DNA of 64,000 nt from Mycobacterium asiaticum (GTDB taxonomy: Bacteria; Actinomycetota; Actinomycetes; Mycobacteriales; Mycobacteriaceae): positions 62,001 through 126,000 of the forward strand of contig NZ_LZLS01000003.1 of the NCBI RefSeq assembly GCF_001673365.1, in the 5' to 3' direction. Position numbers and translations under genes: made by a program. Of the stretch, positions 25,057 to 34,299 are shown piece by piece. Within the stretch, counting starts at the first letter, position 1; every line of letters starts with the position of its first letter. The notes under the pieces are model-generated. The model searched no databases, was not told where the DNA came from, and worked only from the letters and a program-made list of their open reading frames with translations.

Positions 25057-25758
25057 ATGACTACGCGCAACCATGAACTAGCACTGCGCATGGCCAAACT
25101 GGCGCAAACCGTGGCCGTGCCGAACGAAGTCGAGGACATCCTCGCCGCTGTCACCGCGACCGCGGTCGAGTTGATACCCGGCGCCGACACGGCGGGAGTG
25201 CTGTTGATCCGCAGCAACGGACAGTTTGAATCGCTGGGCGACGTCACCGAACTCCCGGCCAAGCTTGATGCCTTGCAACATGACCTGCAGGAGGGCCCCT
25301 GCGCTCAAGCAGCGATGAAGGAGACGGTCGTACGTACGGACGACTTTCGGGTGGAAAGGCGCTGGCCGCGCTATTCGCCGGCGGCAGTCGAACTCGGCGT
25401 CCTCAGCGGACTGTCCTTCAAGTTATTCACTGCCGAACGCACGGCGGGAGCGCTCAATCTCTTCGGTTTCGAGCCCAACGTGTGGGATACCGACGCCGAG
25501 ACCATCGGCACGGTACTTGCCGCGCACGCGGCCACCGCCTTGTTGGCCGGTCGACATAGTGCGAACATGCAAGCGGCACTGGTCAGCCGCGATCGCATCG
25601 GCCAAGCTAAAGGCGTCATCATGGAACGCTTCGGCGTCGACGAAATCCGCGCTTTCGAGATGCTGCGGACGCTGTCCCAGGAAAGCAACTCCAAACTCGT
25701 CGACGTCGCGCAACGAGTCCTCGACACCCGGGACGGCACCGCAAACGAGGATGCCTAG
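25057..25758 (+). CDS. GAF and ANTAR domain regulator
   Basis: A 233-residue regulator starting at ATG 25057 (MTTRNHELALRM); in-frame codons back to 25012 are probably leader. Residues 15-160 form a GAF sensor domain (IPGADTAGVLLIRSNGQFESLG ... LQEGPCAQAAMKETVVRTDDF ... LSFKLFTAERTAGALNLFG). Residues 175-225 form an ANTAR RNA-binding domain: SRDRIGQAKGVIMERFGVDEIRAFEMLRTLSQESNSKLVDVAQRVLD. ANTAR proteins act on two-hairpin RNA structures to prevent transcription termination; in mycobacteria this layout is frequent. The GAF ligand is unknown. Convergent with the FHA-ABC transporter gene. Confidence 0.88.
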   Translation: MTTRNHELALRMAKLAQTVAVPNEVEDILAAVTATAVELIPGADTAGVLLIRSNGQFESLGDVTELPAKLDALQHDLQEGPCAQAAMKETVVRTDDFRVERRWPRYSPAAVELGVLSGLSFKLFTAERTAGALNLFGFEPNVWDTDAETIGTVLAAHAATALLAGRHSANMQAALVSRDRIGQAKGVIMERFGVDEIRAFEMLRTLSQESNSKLVDVAQRVLDTRDGTANEDA

Positions 25759-25775
25759 TTCAGGCCCAGTTGGTC

Positions 25776-28382
25776 TTAACCGCCGCTCTTGAGCCGAATC
25801 TTCCAGCGCACAAAACCCAGGTAGCAGATGCTGAGGAACGCCAGCATCGCCATGTCGAAGAACCAAGCGCCGGGCGTGTGCTTCCAGTGGGAATCCCTGG
25901 GGATCTGCGGAGCCTGCGACAAGGTGGTCAGGTCGATTGTCGAAGCCGACGCCGCGAAGCCCCAGCGCGCCGGGGTGACCCAGGACATCTGGTCCAGCCC
26001 GAGGCGGTTGGTAACGGGAATCATGCCGCCGGAGAACACCAGCTGCGACATGACCGCCACCACTAGTAGGGGCATGATCTGCTCGCTGGTCTTGGCCAGC
26101 GACGACAACACCAATCCGAGCATCGCCGACGTGACGGTGGTGGCCGCGATATCGACGTACAACTCCAGGGCGGGACTGCCCAACACGACGGCACCTTGGG
26201 TGGGTCCGGGCTTGCCGAGCAACGCGATGACCGTCACGATCGCGGACTGGATCAGCGCCAATACGGTGTACACGCACACTTTGGCCAGCAGGTACGCGGT
26301 AGTGGACAGGCCGACCGCCTGTTCGCGCAGGAAGATGGCTCGTTCACCGATGAGGTCACGGATGGTCAGCGCCGTCCCCATGAAGACCGCGCCGACGTTG
26401 AGCAGGACCAGGATCTGTGCCGGCTCGGTGGGTGCGTCACCAAGCGGGTTCGGTTTACCGAAGCCGACGTCACCGGGCACCGACATCGACAGTGACCCCA
26501 TGATGAACGGCAATATCGCCAGGAAGATGAAGTAGCCGCGGTCGGAGACGATCAGTCGTAGCTGGCGCCGGGCGATGGTGGAGAACTGCCGCATGAGGCT
26601 GGTGTGCGCCGCCTCGCCCAACTCCGCGGGTTTCTCCGTGGGCGGCACCGGTGGAGGCGGCCCGGTCTGCGCGAGGTAGCGGGCTTTGGCGCCTTCCGGG
26701 TCGTCGGCCACGGTGCTGAAGATGTCGGCCCAGTTGGTGGTGCCCATGGACGGACCGATTTGGCTGGGCGGCCCGCAGAATGCGGTCTTGCCGCCGGGCG
26801 CCAGCAGCAGCACCTGGTCGCAGACATCCAGATAGGTCAAAGAGTGGGTGACCACCAGCACCACACGACCGGCGTCGGCCAGTTGCCGCAGCATGGTCAT
26901 GACCTGGCGGTCCAGGGCCGGGTCCAAACCGGATGTGGGTTCGTCGAGGATCAACAGCGACGGGCCGGTCAGCAGCTCGAGAGCTACCGAGGCGCGCTTG
27001 CGCTGACCACCGGAAAGCTTGTCGACCCGCGTCTCGAGGTGCTTGGTCATCTCGAGTTCTTCGAGCACCCGGGCGACCACCTGTTCGCGGTCCTCTTTGG
27101 TGGTGTCCGGCGGCAAACGCAGCTCGGCGGCATACATCAGGGCTTGCTTGACCGTCAGCTGGCCGTGCACCACGTCGTCCTGCGGAACCATCCCGATTCT
27201 GCTGCGCAGCGAGGCATATTCGGCGTGCACGTTGTGGCCTTCGAACGCCACCGTGCCGCTGGTCGGGTGGGTGTACCCGGCCACCAACTTGGCGAACGTC
27301 GACTTACCCGCACCCGACGGTCCGATGACGGCGGTGAGCATCCCCGGACGCGCGGTGATGGAGATGTTGTCCAGCAGCGTCTTGTTGCCTTCGATCGTCC
27401 ACGTCACCCCGCGCACATCCAGGCCACCCGTGCGGGTTTCCAGCAGGCTCTCTTCCCGCCGTGCCAGCACGCCGTTGGAGAAGACCAAGTCGATGTTGCC
27501 GATGGTGACCACGTCACCCTCGCGCAGCATCGCCGATTCCACCCGGGTGCCGTTGACGAAGGTGCCGTTGATGCTGCGGTTATCGCGGATCTCGAGGCCG
27601 CCGGGCGTCGGGATCAGGGTCGCGTGGTGGCGAGAAGCCAACACCTCGGGAATGACGATGTCGTTGTCGTCGGCGCGGCCGATCTTGATTGCGCCGGCCG
27701 GGACACCGGCATCGCCCTTGCCGGGCCGCAGGATCTTCATCATCGAAGTTCGGCCGCCCGCCTCGGCGGTGCGACCGATCACCGGCGGTGGCTGCTGATC
27801 GCCAGACCGGTAAATCTGCGGCGCCGGCTGCGGTCCGCTGTGGTGCTGCGGCGGGCCACCCGGCGGCACCGATTGCGGGCCGGACGGGTAGCGCGGCTGC
27901 GGTCCGCCCGGTGGAGCCGCGGGCATGCGCGCCGTCGACGGATGCTGGGGCGGCGGCGGTGTACCCCAGTTAGCTCCGGACTGTGGTTGCCCCTGCGCTG
28001 GGATGGGTCCGCTGGGTCTGGCCGGGATTGCCATCGCCGTGGTGGCGGGCGGGCGTCCGACCGAACCCTGTTCGCGGCGGCCGACGCCGAAGTCCAGCGC
28101 TGGACCGTCCGGGTTGCCGATGTTCACGCGTTGGCCGTCCTGGATGTCAACGACCGGCACGCGGCGGTTGTTGACGTACAGGCCGTTGAGGCTGCCGTTG
28201 TCAATGGCAACCCATCGGCCCTGGTCAAAGCGCACCAACAGGTGTACGCGGGAAATCAGCGGGTGTGCGACGCGGACGTCCGCACGCAGGTCACGCCCGA
28301 TGACTACATCGTGGCCTGCTGCGAAGGTGCGTTCGGCTCCGTCGTACCGGACGGTCAACGGAGGGGCAGCTGTTTGGGTCAT
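25776..28382 (-). CDS. FHA domain ABC transporter, Rv1747-like
   Basis: An 868-residue protein from ATG 28382 (MTQTAAPPLTVRYDG). Order of parts: FHA-1 at about residues 10-105 (IGRDLRADVRVAHPLISRVHLLVRF, SLNGLYVNN); a long Pro/Gln/Gly linker with Thr and Ser at 110-205; FHA-2 at about 220-305 (IGRADDNDIVIPEVLASRHHATL, SINGTFVNGT); an ABC ATPase at about 320-560 with GPSGAGKST, LSGGQRKR and LLILDEPTSGLD; then six or seven membrane segments of the ABC2 type to the C-terminus. This is the layout of M. tuberculosis Rv1747, whose FHA domains are known targets of PknF. The pknF gene lies 120 bases upstream on the same strand, as in H37Rv. Probably exports an envelope component. Confidence 0.92.
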   Translation of the reverse strand: MTQTAAPPLTVRYDGAERTFAAGHDVVIGRDLRADVRVAHPLISRVHLLVRFDQGRWVAIDNGSLNGLYVNNRRVPVVDIQDGQRVNIGNPDGPALDFGVGRREQGSVGRPPATTAMAIPARPSGPIPAQGQPQSGANWGTPPPPQHPSTARMPAAPPGGPQPRYPSGPQSVPPGGPPQHHSGPQPAPQIYRSGDQQPPPVIGRTAEAGGRTSMMKILRPGKGDAGVPAGAIKIGRADDNDIVIPEVLASRHHATLIPTPGGLEIRDNRSINGTFVNGTRVESAMLREGDVVTIGNIDLVFSNGVLARREESLLETRTGGLDVRGVTWTIEGNKTLLDNISITARPGMLTAVIGPSGAGKSTFAKLVAGYTHPTSGTVAFEGHNVHAEYASLRSRIGMVPQDDVVHGQLTVKQALMYAAELRLPPDTTKEDREQVVARVLEELEMTKHLETRVDKLSGGQRKRASVALELLTGPSLLILDEPTSGLDPALDRQVMTMLRQLADAGRVVLVVTHSLTYLDVCDQVLLLAPGGKTAFCGPPSQIGPSMGTTNWADIFSTVADDPEGAKARYLAQTGPPPPVPPTEKPAELGEAAHTSLMRQFSTIARRQLRLIVSDRGYFIFLAILPFIMGSLSMSVPGDVGFGKPNPLGDAPTEPAQILVLLNVGAVFMGTALTIRDLIGERAIFLREQAVGLSTTAYLLAKVCVYTVLALIQSAIVTVIALLGKPGPTQGAVVLGSPALELYVDIAATTVTSAMLGLVLSSLAKTSEQIMPLLVVAVMSQLVFSGGMIPVTNRLGLDQMSWVTPARWGFAASASTIDLTTLSQAPQIPRDSHWKHTPGAWFFDMAMLAFLSICYLGFVRWKIRLKSGG

Positions 28383-28502
28383 CGCAGACAACTGTATCCA
28401 CATGAATGCCAACTAAAGAAGCAACACATCAAACTTGTGTTTCCTCCTTCAACGCCCGTGCGCAGCCGCTGTCGCCAGTTCGCCGAGTCTGCGGGTGCTG
28501 GG

Positions 28503-29894
28503 CTAGGGCCGAGAGTTGCCCCGCCGGATTTCCTCGAGACATTGACGCAGGGTTTGACCGGTCTGCTCCATGCAAATGCGAACGGGCGTTTCCTGCTCGG
28601 TGGGCGGTGGCGACTCGCTCGGCCCAGGACGGGCGGTGACCGTCGGGCTGGACACGGTGCCCTCGGTCAGTGACCAGATGCTTGTGTCGGTGCCCTGGAT
28701 CATCGAGCAGTAGGCGGTCGCACCGGTTTTGGTGGTTCCGAGGCTGCCGAGCGGAAAACAGGCCGCCCCAATCGCGACCACTGGGATCTCCGGGCCGACA
28801 GTTGGCGTGTTGCCGGCGCCGGAAGGCGGCGACGACGTTGCGGCCGGCCCCGTAGTCGACGTGGTCTGCGGCTGCGGAACGGCATGCTCCTCACGGTCGG
28901 CACGCAGAAATTCCTGCAGCGCGACCACGACCGCGATGATCAACAGGACCGCGAGAAGGGCCGGGACGATGACGGCGGGCCGCAGCAGCGAGCGCTTCGA
29001 CGCCGGGACCACGACGCCAGGCATGGACAGACTCGTGTCATCGGGATCGGCGGTGCCGCCCAGGTGGTGGCCGAGGGCGCGGGCGAAGTCGATGCACCGC
29101 AGGTAACGATCTTTCGGGTCCTTGGCCAGCGCCTTTGCAAAGACGGGGTCAAGGTTCGACAGGGCTGGCCGGCGGTCACCGATAGCCGGAGGTGACGCGC
29201 TGAGGTGCTGACTGATCACGACCGCCGGGTTGGTGTGGTGGAACGGCGGGGCGCCGGTGAGCAATTGGAAAGCCGATGCGGCAAGCGCGTATTGGTCGGC
29301 TCGACCGTCCAGGTCGTTGCCCATCAGCTGTTCGGGTGCGGCGTAAGCCACGGTACCCACCGTCATGTTGGTGGCGGTCAATCCGGTCGATTCACCGACC
29401 AGGCCCGCAATGCCGAAGTCTGCCAGCAGGATTCGACGATCCGGGGAATGTGGCTGGGCGATCAGGATATTCGCCGGCTTGACGTCACGGTGCAGCAGCT
29501 TGTTGAGGTGGGCGTAATCGAGGGCTTCGGCCACCGCCGTGATGATCTCGACGACCTCGGCGCCCGGCATGCCGTCCGGGTAGCGCTCCTCCAGCAGTTC
29601 TCCGGCGTCGGTGCCATCGACGTAATCCATGTCGATCCACAGTTGGCCGTCGGTCTCGCCGCGGTCGTGCACGGCAACGATGTGCGGGTGCCACAGCGTG
29701 GCCGCCGTATCTGCCTCGCGGTGGAAGCGGTCGCGGTATTCGCGGTCTGCCGATACCTCCGCTTTCAGGACTTTAAGGGCGTCCTGGCGAGGCAGCCGGG
29801 GGTGCTTGGCCAGATAAACCTCACCCATTCCGCCGGATCCCAGCGGCCTGATGATGGTGTACCCGGCAAACGTCGAACCTTCGTCGAGCGCCAT
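28503..29894 (-). CDS. pknF: Ser/Thr protein kinase PknF
   Basis: A 463-residue receptor-like kinase from ATG 29894 ([12 protein letters not shown]). Kinase domain at about residues 12-275: [20 protein letters not shown] with the ATP-binding Lys, [15 protein letters not shown], and activation-loop Thr residues in [21 protein letters not shown] transmembrane helix ([21 protein letters not shown]) near residue 310 is followed by an extracytoplasmic part with two Cys ([16 protein letters not shown]) and Thr/Pro-rich linkers. Sequence and the adjacent downstream FHA-ABC transporter match M. tuberculosis PknF-Rv1747. It should phosphorylate itself and the transporter's FHA linker, controlling export. 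Confidence 0.9.
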   Translation of the reverse strand: MALDEGSTFAGYTIIRPLGSGGMGEVYLAKHPRLPRQDALKVLKAEVSADREYRDRFHREADTAATLWHPHIVAVHDRGETDGQLWIDMDYVDGTDAGELLEERYPDGMPGAEVVEIITAVAEALDYAHLNKLLHRDVKPANILIAQPHSPDRRILLADFGIAGLVGESTGLTATNMTVGTVAYAAPEQLMGNDLDGRADQYALAASAFQLLTGAPPFHHTNPAVVISQHLSASPPAIGDRRPALSNLDPVFAKALAKDPKDRYLRCIDFARALGHHLGGTADPDDTSLSMPGVVVPASKRSLLRPAVIVPALLAVLLIIAVVVALQEFLRADREEHAVPQPQTTSTTGPAATSSPPSGAGNTPTVGPEIPVVAIGAACFPLGSLGTTKTGATAYCSMIQGTDTSIWSLTEGTVSSPTVTARPGPSESPPPTEQETPVRICMEQTGQTLRQCLEEIRRGNSRP

Positions 29895-29962
29895 GGCGGC
29901 ATAGTAGCCCGCACGCTGGTTTCGGAAACCGAGGCTCGGGGTCATCTCGCGGCTATATCGGT

Positions 29963-29989
29963 GTTTTTGTGCGGTTGCATATCGGGTAA
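29963..29989 (+). promoter_or_regulatory. SigF-like promoter, near-leaderless
   Basis: GTTT at 29963-29966 and GGGTAA at 29984-29989 are separated by 17 bases, close to the mycobacterial SigF consensus (GTTT, about 15-17 bases, GGGTAT). The ATG of the small gene at 29999 lies only 9 bases after the -10 element, and no ribosome binding site precedes it, which fits a leaderless or near-leaderless transcript. Confidence 0.5.
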
Positions 29990-29998
29990 CCGCCGCCC

Positions 29999-30220
29999 AT
30001 GCCCGAGCGCGACAATTTGTTCCCCGAGGAGCCGGGGTTCGGTGACGATGTGCCCATCGCCGACGCCGCTGATCAGCACCGCCCAGCGGTCGATTCACCG
30101 GCGGACGAACAATCACGACTGGCCCACGAACCTGTCCCGCTGGAAGTGAGCGCCGCGGACTGGCAGGAGCAACAGGAAACGGTCGTGTTCGATGCGGAAC
30201 TGGAGGAACCCGACCGGTGA
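29999..30220 (+). CDS. small acidic hypothetical protein
   Basis: A 73-residue, strongly acidic protein ([26 protein letters not shown] ... [14 protein letters not shown]) with no hydrophobic segment or recognised domain. It is divergent from pknF. A SigF-like promoter lies directly ahead and a hairpin with a T-run 14 bases after the stop, giving it the boundaries of a single small transcription unit. Acidic, Asp/Glu/Pro-rich composition suggests an intrinsically disordered protein; possibly a stress-induced protein if the promoter is real. Confidence 0.65.
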   Translation: MPERDNLFPEEPGFGDDVPIADAADQHRPAVDSPADEQSRLAHEPVPLEVSAADWQEQQETVVFDAELEEPDR

Positions 30221-30233
30221 GGCGCTCGGGAAA

Positions 30234-30270
30234 GACGGCCGATCGGTAAATGGGCCGTCAAACTCTTTTA
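30234..30270 (+). terminator. candidate intrinsic terminator
   Basis: Arms GACGGCC (30234-30240) and GGCCGTC (30253-30259) are perfectly complementary around a 12-base loop and are followed by AAACTCTTTT. It lies 14 bases after the small acidic gene. The 7-bp GC stem with short T-run fits an actinobacterial intrinsic terminator. Confidence 0.5.
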
Positions 30271-30386
30271 AAACCGTCCCGAGGCCGTGGCGAATAGGGC
30301 GCTAGAAGGCATAGATTCGAGAGGCCGGTCGATCAGAGAGTGCTCACCGGTTTCTGTAACGCCGATTCCTTCAATAAGGAGGCGTC

Positions 30387-30548
30387 ATGAAAGTTGAGGC
30401 GAGACTTCGCCAGGAGCTACGCAACTACGCCGTCGAATTGCGTCAGGTGGCTTACGGCCTGCCTGGCGGGGTGGGCGAACACGACCTGCTTCGGTTGTCT
30501 GATCAGATGCGCGCCGCGGCCGATCAGGTGGTCGGCAAGACAGCGTAG
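30387..30548 (+). CDS. 53-residue hypothetical protein
   Basis: ATG at 30387 is preceded by a near-ideal ribosome binding site, AAGGAGG, six bases ahead. The 53-codon frame reads MKVEARLRQELRNYAVELRQ, then VAYGLPGGVGEHDLLRLSDQ and MRAAADQVVGKTA, ending at the TAG at 30546. It is charged, helical-looking and cytoplasmic, possibly a small coiled-coil protein. No family is recognised. The strong ribosome binding site, the lack of a competing gene in the 490-base gap and the good codon usage support it. Confidence 0.65.
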   Translation: MKVEARLRQELRNYAVELRQVAYGLPGGVGEHDLLRLSDQMRAAADQVVGKTA

Positions 30549-30712
30549 GCGTTCCACCCGACCGGTTGCCGACCTTGGCGATCGGATCTGTACGTCGAAA
30601 ACCCAAGGCGCAGCGCGTTTTTTGGACATCCGCAGCGTGGCGGGGTGTGCCGCGCCGATGGCTGCCCCGGCCTCGTCGAGCAGCGCCGCTTGCGCTGCGG
30701 GTTCGGTGACCG

Positions 30713-32911
30713 CTAGCTGACGGTCACCGGGATTCCGTTGAGGACACCGTTGCCCGACGGCTCGTCGATGAACGTTGGTGGCGACAACACGTTGGTGTTG
30801 ACACCCGGCGACCCATTGGCGACCGACATGCGGGTGCCGGGTTTGCCGTGTCCCCAGCCGTGCGGCATCGACACGACGCCCGGTTTGATGGCGTCAGTGA
30901 CCTCGACCGGCACCTTGATCTCCCCGGCCTCGGATTTCACGGTGACGATGTCGTCATCGGCGATGCCGCCGCGCGCGGCGTCGTCCGGGTGCATCAACAA
31001 CGTGCACCGGTCCCTGCCCTTCATCAGCGCGGGGACGTTGTGCAGCCACGAGTTGTTGGACCGCAGGTGCCGACGGTTGACGAGGACGAGGGGGTCCGCC
31101 GGCCGGTCCAATCGCGCGGCCAGCCGGGACAGGTCGTCGAGGAGGTACTGCGGTGCGAGTCGGATCTTCTTATCCGCTGTGCCCAGGATGTCGGGCAATT
31201 GCGGGACCATCGGCCCGAAGTCAATGCCGTTCGGCGTCGCCTTGAGTAGGTCCAGGGTGAGGCCGCCGGGGTTCTCCCCGTATCGATCGCCGAATGGCCC
31301 GGTGCGCAACGTGAGATCCAGCATCCGCTGCGGGCCGCCGTGCTCGTAGAGTCGGCGGATCGAAGCACCGTCCAGACCCTGAGTGAAGGCCAGGTAGTCA
31401 AAGAATCCGTCGTCGATCACGGCGACATCGACGTCCTCAGCCGGGGTGCCGGTACACAGTCCGGTGAGACGGATCAGAATCTCCCACTCGTGGGGACGCT
31501 CCCCCGGCTCGAACACGGGTGCGGAGTAATTGGCGAAGCTGCGAATCGCGAACTGCAGCACCAGGTCGTCGTGGTGCGGCTGCTCCAGTGGCGACAGGCC
31601 CGGCAGGATCACGTCGGCGTGCCGGGTGGTTTCGTTCAGCCAATTGTCAACGCAGATCATGGCTTCCAGCATCGGCAGGGCTTCGTCGAGTTTGTCGCCG
31701 CCCGGCGAGGACAACACCGGATTGCCGGCGACGGTGATCAGAGCTTTGAGCTGCCCCTCCCCCGGCGTCGCGATCTCTTCGGTCATGCACGAGACCGGCA
31801 CCTGGCCGAGCACCTCCTTTGCCCCGCGCACCCGGGTTTGCCAACGGCCGAACTCCGGTGCCTCATTTTCCAGGCCGGGTAGCGGCTGCGTGGTGATCGA
31901 CCAAGCCGCCGGCCGCGGGAACATCGCGCCGCCCGGAGTGTCGAAGTGTCCGGTCAAGATGTTGACCACATCGACCAGCCAGCTGGCCAAGCTGCCGAAC
32001 TCCTGATTGCACAGACCGATGCGGCCATAGACGACGGATTTATCGGTGCGGGCCAGCTCGCGGGCCAATTCCCGGATGCGGTCTTCGTCGATTCCGGTGA
32101 CCGCACTTACCCGGCTCGGCGGCCACTGCGCCGCGACCTGGCGCATTGTGTCCAGGCCGTCGACGTGCGGGCCGGGCGTGACGAGGTCCTCAGCGAACAG
32201 TGTGTGCGCGACCGCCAGCAACAGTGCCGCGTCGGTACCTGGCACGATCGGCAGCCACTCGTCGGCGCGCGCGGCGGTCAACGTGCGCACCGGGTCGATC
32301 ACGATCACCTTGCCGCGGTGGCGTATCGCGTCGATCAAGCCCATCACGTTGGGCGCGGCGAGCAGTGAGCCCTGCGACGCCGCCGGGTTCGCCCCCATGA
32401 TCACCAGCAGATCGGTGCGTTCGATGTCGGGCACCGGAAAGTTCCACCAGCCGCCGTACATCAGGTGTGACGACAGATTCTTCGGCCACTGGTCCACCGT
32501 GCCGGGCGAGTAGGTGACGGGTATCCCCGACATACCCAGCAGCACACCGGCGTAGCGAGCCAGCGAGAACGAGTGCGCCAGCGGGTTGCCGGTGTAGGCG
32601 GTAACCGCACCGATTCCGTACTTGCGAATCACCGGCGTCAGCAATTCGGTACAGCGCCGGAATGCGGCGTCCCAGCTGACCTCGTGCCACTGTCCGTCGA
32701 CCTTGATGAGCGGCTGACGGATGCGGTCGGGGTCCTCGTGCAGCGCGGCCAGGGAGGCACCCTTCGGGCAGATGTGTCCGCGACTCCACACGTCGTCGCG
32801 GTTGCCGCGGACATCGGCGACTTTGCCGTCCTGGACGCGAATCTTCAAGCCGCACATGGCTTCACAAAGTGGACAGGTGTGCAGATAGCTGCCGTCTACG
32901 GGGCTGGTCAC
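30713..32911 (-). CDS. molybdopterin-dependent oxidoreductase (4Fe-4S, formate dehydrogenase/DMSO reductase family)
   Basis: A 732-residue member of the molybdopterin bis(guanine dinucleotide) oxidoreductase family with a GTG start. The N-terminal cluster motif is CPLCEAMCGLKI ... ICPKG (four Cys, residues 13-48) binding one 4Fe-4S cluster. The catalytic body follows: MGANPAASQGSLLAAPNVMGLID, VIVIDPVRTLTAARADEWLPIVPGTDAALLLAVAHTLF, and YGRIGLCNQEFGSLASWLVDVVNILTGHFDTPGG. The C-terminal cofactor domain has LVNRRHLRSNNSWLHNVPALMKGRDRCTLLMHPDDA. No Tat signal, no electron-transfer subunit gene and no chaperone gene are adjacent, so it acts in the cytoplasm with an unknown donor. Similar to M. 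tuberculosis Rv0197 as recalled. Confidence 0.85.
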   Translation of the reverse strand: MTSPVDGSYLHTCPLCEAMCGLKIRVQDGKVADVRGNRDDVWSRGHICPKGASLAALHEDPDRIRQPLIKVDGQWHEVSWDAAFRRCTELLTPVIRKYGIGAVTAYTGNPLAHSFSLARYAGVLLGMSGIPVTYSPGTVDQWPKNLSSHLMYGGWWNFPVPDIERTDLLVIMGANPAASQGSLLAAPNVMGLIDAIRHRGKVIVIDPVRTLTAARADEWLPIVPGTDAALLLAVAHTLFAEDLVTPGPHVDGLDTMRQVAAQWPPSRVSAVTGIDEDRIRELARELARTDKSVVYGRIGLCNQEFGSLASWLVDVVNILTGHFDTPGGAMFPRPAAWSITTQPLPGLENEAPEFGRWQTRVRGAKEVLGQVPVSCMTEEIATPGEGQLKALITVAGNPVLSSPGGDKLDEALPMLEAMICVDNWLNETTRHADVILPGLSPLEQPHHDDLVLQFAIRSFANYSAPVFEPGERPHEWEILIRLTGLCTGTPAEDVDVAVIDDGFFDYLAFTQGLDGASIRRLYEHGGPQRMLDLTLRTGPFGDRYGENPGGLTLDLLKATPNGIDFGPMVPQLPDILGTADKKIRLAPQYLLDDLSRLAARLDRPADPLVLVNRRHLRSNNSWLHNVPALMKGRDRCTLLMHPDDAARGGIADDDIVTVKSEAGEIKVPVEVTDAIKPGVVSMPHGWGHGKPGTRMSVANGSPGVNTNVLSPPTFIDEPSGNGVLNGIPVTVS

Positions 32912-33079
32912 CTGCCCACTCTATTCCGCTACCACGGGTATCGGAAGGGCAAGGGCGTAGTCTGGGCAGTGGCGGCACAAAACTTTGGTCGCTACGTTTG
33001 ATGTCCCCCAGGGTTGGCAACGCGCTAAGCGAGCAGGATGAACGAACGTGCCGCAATGGCGCTGGTCCCCTGCTCGATA

Positions 33080-33112
33080 AACAGCTGTAATCTTGCTGTT
33101 CTCAGTGCTGAG
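33080..33112. promoter_or_regulatory. two adjacent short hairpins upstream of reductase/desaturase genes
   Basis: In the 275-base gap before the reductase gene, AACAGC/GCTGTT pair around 9 bases (33080-33100), followed at once by CTCAG-TG-CTGAG (33101-33112). AT-rich sequence then runs to 33180. Either element could be an operator; symmetry is visible, function is inferred. Confidence 0.3.
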
Positions 33113-33186
33113 CTGCCATATCGTTTGTTTTGCAGCATCTTTGAAAGACATGTTTATTTCAGTGAACAATTGTCTACCCAGGACCA

Positions 33187-34284
33187 ATGGCGGAACGCGG
33201 CGCTCAGCCCCAGGTACCTCGCGGCCGTAGGTGGTTTTTGAAGGCTGTCCGAAATCTCTTCAAGCCCCTGCAGCCCGACGACTACATCGAGATGATCAAC
33301 CCGCTCTGGACCACCAAGGAGCTACGCGGAAAGGTCGAGCGGGTTGAGCCGCAAGGCTCGGAAGCGGCCAGCGTGCTCATCCGGCCGGGTTATGAGTGGC
33401 CCGGTCATCAGCCAGGGCAGTACGTGCGGCTCGGGTTGGTCATCGACGGCGTCTACCACTGGCGGGCGTATTCGCTGACCTCGGATCCCGAACCTGCGGA
33501 CGGACTGATCAGCGTGACGCCCAAGAAGGTAGACAGCGGCGTGGTGTCGCCCTATCTGGTGGAGCGGATCCAGCCCGGCGAATTGGTCCGGCTCGGCGAA
33601 ATCGAGGGTGTGTTCACCTTGCCCGAGCCGTTGCCCGCCAAAATGCTATTCATCAGCGCCGGCAGCGGCATTACCCCGATCATGTCCATGCTTCGCAGCC
33701 TCGACCACCGCGACGAGGTGCGCGACGTGCTGGTCATCCATTCGGCCCGCACCCGCGAGCAGGTCATGTTCCTCTCGGTCCTCGAAGATCTCGCCAGCCG
33801 CCACGACGGGATGCGACTGGACCTGCGCCTCACCTCGGATCGCGGCCGACTCAAGCCGAGCGACCTGGACGAGGTGTGCCCGGACTGGCGCGACCGGGAG
33901 GGGTTCTGTTCGGGACCCGAGGAGATGCTCGATGCCCTCATCGAGCACTGGGAAAACAATGGCGATCCCGATCGCCTGCACTACGAACGGTTTCAGCCGA
34001 AGATTGGCGGTGACGCCGGCGAGGGCGAAGGCGGCGAAGTCTGCTTCCTCAAGAGCGACAAGGCCACCGAATGTGACGGCGGCACATCCATTTTGGAGGC
34101 CGGTGAGAACGCCGGCCTGGAACTGAATTTCGGCTGCCGCATCGGCATCTGCCACACGTGTGTGGGAACACTCAAGTCAGGCAAGATTCGCGACCTGCGC
34201 TCCGGTGACATCAGCGAACCCACGGGGCAGGACATCCGCATCTGCATCCACAGCGCCGAAGGCGACGTCGAACTCGAACTGTGA
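33187..34284 (+). CDS. ferredoxin/flavin oxidoreductase with 2Fe-2S domain (Rv3230c-like desaturase reductase)
   Basis: A 365-residue electron-transfer flavoprotein. FAD-binding residues RAYSLTSDP are near residue 98; the NAD(P)-binding part has LFISAGSGITPIMSMLRSL near residue 155; the C-terminal plant-type 2Fe-2S domain (about residues 275-365) has CDGG, then CRIGICHTCVG and a final Cys in DIRICIH. It passes electrons from NAD(P)H to a terminal oxygenase or desaturase. A fatty-acid desaturase gene of the DesA3 type starts 15 bases downstream with AAAGGA as its ribosome binding site, as in the M. tuberculosis DesA3/Rv3230c pair. Start at ATG 33187; an in-frame TTG 18 codons later is a weak alternative. 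Confidence 0.9.
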   Translation: MAERGAQPQVPRGRRWFLKAVRNLFKPLQPDDYIEMINPLWTTKELRGKVERVEPQGSEAASVLIRPGYEWPGHQPGQYVRLGLVIDGVYHWRAYSLTSDPEPADGLISVTPKKVDSGVVSPYLVERIQPGELVRLGEIEGVFTLPEPLPAKMLFISAGSGITPIMSMLRSLDHRDEVRDVLVIHSARTREQVMFLSVLEDLASRHDGMRLDLRLTSDRGRLKPSDLDEVCPDWRDREGFCSGPEEMLDALIEHWENNGDPDRLHYERFQPKIGGDAGEGEGGEVCFLKSDKATECDGGTSILEAGENAGLELNFGCRIGICHTCVGTLKSGKIRDLRSGDISEPTGQDIRICIHSAEGDVELEL

Positions 34285-34299
34285 TCGAAAGGAACCGCA

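Noticed and set aside
26604..28673. 689-codon plus-strand frame opposite the FHA-ABC transporter
   Set aside because: Antisense shadow of a clearly identified gene; Arg/His-rich with no domain.
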